From: Cohnella rhizoplanae
Lineage (GTDB): Bacteria; Bacillota; Bacilli; Paenibacillales; Paenibacillaceae
Assembly: GCF_948329515.1 (NCBI RefSeq)
Contig: NZ_CAOJCN010000003.1
Coordinates: 62,001-126,000, forward strand
Direction of reading: 5' to 3'
Length of the DNA: 64,000 bases
The position numbers were made by a program, and so were the translations under genes. Position 1 is the first letter of the stretch. Every line of letters begins with the position of its first letter. The notes below the pieces were generated by a model. That model had not been told where the DNA came from and ran no database searches. It was given only the letters and a program-made list of their open reading frames with translations. Shown here one piece after another: positions 63,169-64,000 of this stretch.

Positions 63169-64000
63169 ATGGGACTGAAAATAGGCGTGCTCGGCGCAGG
63201 AATGTTCGCTACCGAGTTTATCCCGCTGTTTCAAGCGCATCCGCTGGTGGACAGCGTCGCCCTGGCCGAGATTAATCCGGAACGGCTGAGCGAGATCGCA
63301 GGGAAATTCGGTATATCGGAAACCTACGCTTCCTTGGAGGCGTTGTGCCGGAGCGATGTCCATGCGATCGCCATCTTTACGCAGCGTCATTTGCACGGTC
63401 CGCATGCGCTGCAGTCTCTGCGCGCGGGCAAGCATACTTACTGCGCCGTGCCGATGGCACATTCGCTCGAAGACGTGCGGGCCATCGTAGAAGAAGTGAC
63501 TAGCAGCGGACTGATCTATATGACAGGGGAAACGAGCTATTATTATCCGAGCACCATCTATTGCCGCGACCGGTTCGCCAAAGGGGACTTCGGCGATTTC
63601 GTGTATGGCGAGGCGCAATACCTGCACGATATGTCGCACGGGTTTTATGACGCGTTCCAGCACTCCGGCGGCAGCGAATGGAAGCAGGTGGCCGGATTTC
63701 CGCCCATGTACTACCCGACGCACTCCGTCAGCATGCTGTTGTCGGTCACGGGCGCCAAGGCGACCCATGTCTCGTGTCTGGGCTATCGCGATCGTCACGC
63801 CGACGGCGTATTCCGCGAGGACAGCAATCTGTGGCGCAACGCGTTCAGCAACGAAACGGCGCTCGTGCGCACGTCGGACGGCGGCATGGCCCGCCTGAAT
63901 GAATTCCGCCGGGTCGGCTGGTCCGGCAAAAACAGCGTCTACCTGAGTATGTTCGGCACGCTCGGCAGCTTCGAGGAGCATGCCGATTCATCGATCTGGA
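63169..64000 (+). CDS. Gfo/Idh/MocA family oxidoreductase (3' end outside window)
   Basis: The first 277 residues, from ATG 63169; the frame is open to the window end. The Rossmann motif is KIGVLGAGMFA, followed by LAEINPERLSEIAGKFG and the family segment CAVPMAHSLED, which occupies the position of the usual EKP motif. The usual catalytic Lys of EKP is replaced: the segment reads A-V-P, so the enzyme may be non-classical. Such enzymes oxidise sugars or polyols with NAD(P). It is divergent from an AraC regulator. Confidence 0.88.
   Translation, partial: MGLKIGVLGAGMFATEFIPLFQAHPLVDSVALAEINPERLSEIAGKFGISETYASLEALCRSDVHAIAIFTQRHLHGPHALQSLRAGKHTYCAVPMAHSLEDVRAIVEEVTSSGLIYMTGETSYYYPSTIYCRDRFAKGDFGDFVYGEAQYLHDMSHGFYDAFQHSGGSEWKQVAGFPPMYYPTHSVSMLLSVTGAKATHVSCLGYRDRHADGVFREDSNLWRNAFSNETALVRTSDGGMARLNEFRRVGWSGKNSVYLSMFGTLGSFEEHADSSIW

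Overview
The window reads as a chromosomal segment of a GC-rich, Gram-positive, spore-forming member of the Paenibacillaceae (Cohnella or Paenibacillus-like). The case rests on the gene content: LplA/LplB/LplC-type sugar importers with YesM/YesN-type and membrane-tethered AraC regulators, ccpN-yqfL, yqhG-yqhH, yqzE, DUF1540 and CotD-like small proteins, nasA/nasBC, strong GGAGG ribosome binding sites and Bacillus-type promoters and terminators. I saw no rRNA, tRNA, insertion sequence, prophage or CRISPR array.

Layout. 1-22 kb is a polysaccharide-degrading region: the end of a GH42 beta-galactosidase, a membrane-tethered AraC regulator, a small nuclease-fold/winged-helix protein, a leftward lplB-lplC-lplA importer behind a second tethered AraC regulator, three right-handed beta-helix proteins (two secreted, with PKD/FN3/PA14 or discoidin-type binding modules) and an oxalate-decarboxylase-family bicupin. 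22-25 kb is a central-carbon operon glpX-fsa-ccpN-yqfL. 25.5-28.6 kb holds a DUF1540 gene and an mhqR-mhqO-mhqD quinone-resistance operon. 28.7-31.4 kb holds a coat protein gene, xpt, a divergent-polysaccharide-deacetylase-family gene and a CwlD-like amidase. 31.5-37.7 kb is nitrate assimilation: nasA divergent from nasB-nasC, then yqzE. 37.7-44.5 kb holds a secreted unknown, yqhG-yqhH and a B12-dependent ribonucleotide reductase (nrdJ). 44.6-57.7 kb is a complete galactoside locus: AraC regulator, GH42 enzyme, ABC permeases, binding protein, YesM/YesN two-component pair and a GH2 enzyme. 57.8-64 kb holds an Rrf2/azoreductase/HD cluster, a TetR/SDR/cupin cluster and an AraC/Gfo-Idh-MocA pair.

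The most unusual signals are non-coding. Four separate tandem-repeat arrays share a 51-bp period, and each begins at or shortly after the 3' end of a gene. Arrays 1 and 2 are related and have a hairpin whose stem covaries. The nasB leader holds a hairpin with an A1/G4 hexaloop followed by a terminator, the architecture of an ANTAR antitermination element, and the divergent nasA leader carries a matching hairpin. A perfect 7-1-7 Fur box overlaps a near-consensus promoter that points antisense into the DUF1540 gene. An MhqR-type operator covers the mhqR promoter. Two conserved genes, ccpN and xpt, appear to start at AUC, because no ATG/GTG/TTG fits both the family N terminus and the ribosome binding site.

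Functions are assigned by recognising families in the translated sequence from memory; no database search was run.
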